DNA of 64,000 nt from an uncultured Paracoccaceae bacterium (lineage in GTDB: Bacteria; Pseudomonadota; Alphaproteobacteria; Rhodobacterales; Rhodobacteraceae), in the NCBI GenBank assembly GCA_938092015.1, contig CALKOT010000022.1, positions 1 to 64,000 of the forward strand, in the 5' to 3' direction. A model generated the notes under the pieces. The model was not told where the DNA came from, made no database searches, and saw only the letters and a program-made list of their open reading frames with translations. Every line of letters starts with the position of its first letter. Position 1 is the stretch's first letter. This document shows positions 63,565 through 64,000 of the stretch, one piece after another. The position numbers and the translations under genes were made by a program.

Positions 63565-64000
63565 ATGAATTGGGCTGAGCAAGTTAACATCTATTGTGAA
63601 CGTCTGGACGCTAGTTTCTGGTCTGAGCCGCTGAATGCGGTCTCAAATGCCGCCTTTATCATCGCAGCAGTGGTTTGCGGTGTGAAAGCCAGACGCACGG
63701 GACACAATGATCCGTTAACGATGCTGCTGGTGACGATCCTGTTTGGGATTGGCGTTGGATCATTCCTGTTCCACACGTTTGCAACGCGCTGGTCCGGACT
63801 GGCCGACACGGTACCGATACTTCTTTTCATCCTCGTCTATCTTTTCGCAGCGACACTCCGATATTTGAAAATGCCTTGGTGGGCGGCTGCGATGGCGCCG
63901 TTCGCCTTTATGGCGTTTGCAGTTGCCTTCGTTCGGGTGTGGGGCGCCTTTCTTCCATCAATGAATGGCAGCGAAGGGTATTTCCCGGTCCTGATTGTGT
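63565..64000 (+). CDS. Ceramidase-family membrane protein, partial
   Basis: 145 residues visible, cut by the window edge. Starts MNWAEQVNIYCERLDASFWS, then EPLNAVSNAAFIIAAVVCG and GVGSFLFHTFATRWSGLADT, the conserved histidine and aspartate of the alkaline ceramidase/CREST membrane hydrolase fold. At least four hydrophobic helices are present. It lies 7 bp after dcd, so it may share its transcript. Substrate is unknown; sphingolipids are not assured in this group. Confidence 0.82.
   Translation, partial: MNWAEQVNIYCERLDASFWSEPLNAVSNAAFIIAAVVCGVKARRTGHNDPLTMLLVTILFGIGVGSFLFHTFATRWSGLADTVPILLFILVYLFAATLRYLKMPWWAAAMAPFAFMAFAVAFVRVWGAFLPSMNGSEGYFPVLIV

Overview
The window is 64 kb of a moderately GC-rich alphaproteobacterial chromosome, most likely from the Rhodobacteraceae (Roseobacter-type). 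The call rests on gene order and families: ihfA, a MerR regulator and tRNA-Pro ahead of a long two-domain dCTP deaminase; leuA beside mreBCD-mrdA-rodA; bamE/yceD/rpmF/plsX/fabH; a zinc-free HemB; class II ribonucleotide reductase; DUF1489; AtuA-family proteins. Nothing looks like a prophage, IS element, integron or CRISPR array; this is core chromosome with catabolic clusters.

Layout. 1-2.4 kb: a MarR-controlled EmrA/EmrB-type drug efflux operon (EmrB cut by the window edge) with a 28-bp palindromic operator. 3.0-5.1 kb: a secreted beta-helix/RTX protein closed by a strong terminator. 5.4-15.6 kb (minus strand): a three-gene 2-oxoacid:ferredoxin oxidoreductase set (flavin/Fe-S oxidoreductase, KorA, KorB), an aminotransferase, glpK, and an AtuA-like plus enoyl-CoA hydratase pair. 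15.6-16.5 kb: a GNAT gene broken by an amber codon. 16.7-23.6 kb: a histidine utilisation locus (hutC, hutF divergent from hutI, hutH, a small exported protein, hutU) with a HutC-like operator between the two arms. 23.7-28.2 kb: aldehyde dehydrogenase, SDR, P1 peptidase, then convergent gltX. 28.4-29.8 kb: an exported protein with about 19 MORN repeats. 29.8-31.5 kb: leuA with a leucine-rich leader peptide and a predicted structure that hides the leuA ribosome-binding site. 31.6-40.1 kb: a small gene broken by TGA, then mreBCD, mrdA, rodA, a 2-hydroxyacid dehydrogenase, DUF502 and a LysE-type exporter, mostly with overlapping start and stop codons.

40.1-46.3 kb: an orphan YejA-like binding protein, a candidate small RNA, 3-hydroxybutyrate dehydrogenase, an XRE-cupin regulator divergent from an acyl-CoA ligase, a DsbA-like isomerase and a membrane protein. 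46.4-50.5 kb: mfd and a membrane protein. 50.5-55.4 kb: hemB, a VOC gene broken by an amber codon, a PQQ-type sugar dehydrogenase, an FAH/hydratase-like enzyme, a small membrane protein and DUF1489. 55.4-64 kb: nrdJ, bamE, yceD, rpmF, plsX, fabH, ihfA, a MerR gene, tRNA-Pro, dcd and a truncated ceramidase-family gene.

Most novel points: (1) the leuA leader, where the Leu-codon stretch is complementary to the leuA Shine-Dalgarno region; (2) a candidate sRNA at about 41937-42013 with an anti-Shine-Dalgarno motif in its terminator hairpin; (3) three unrelated genes each interrupted by one in-frame stop with the family C-terminus intact beyond it; (4) an identical 16-bp perfect palindrome at two loci 37 kb apart, each about 200 bp upstream of a gene. 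All functions are read from sequence motifs without database searches.
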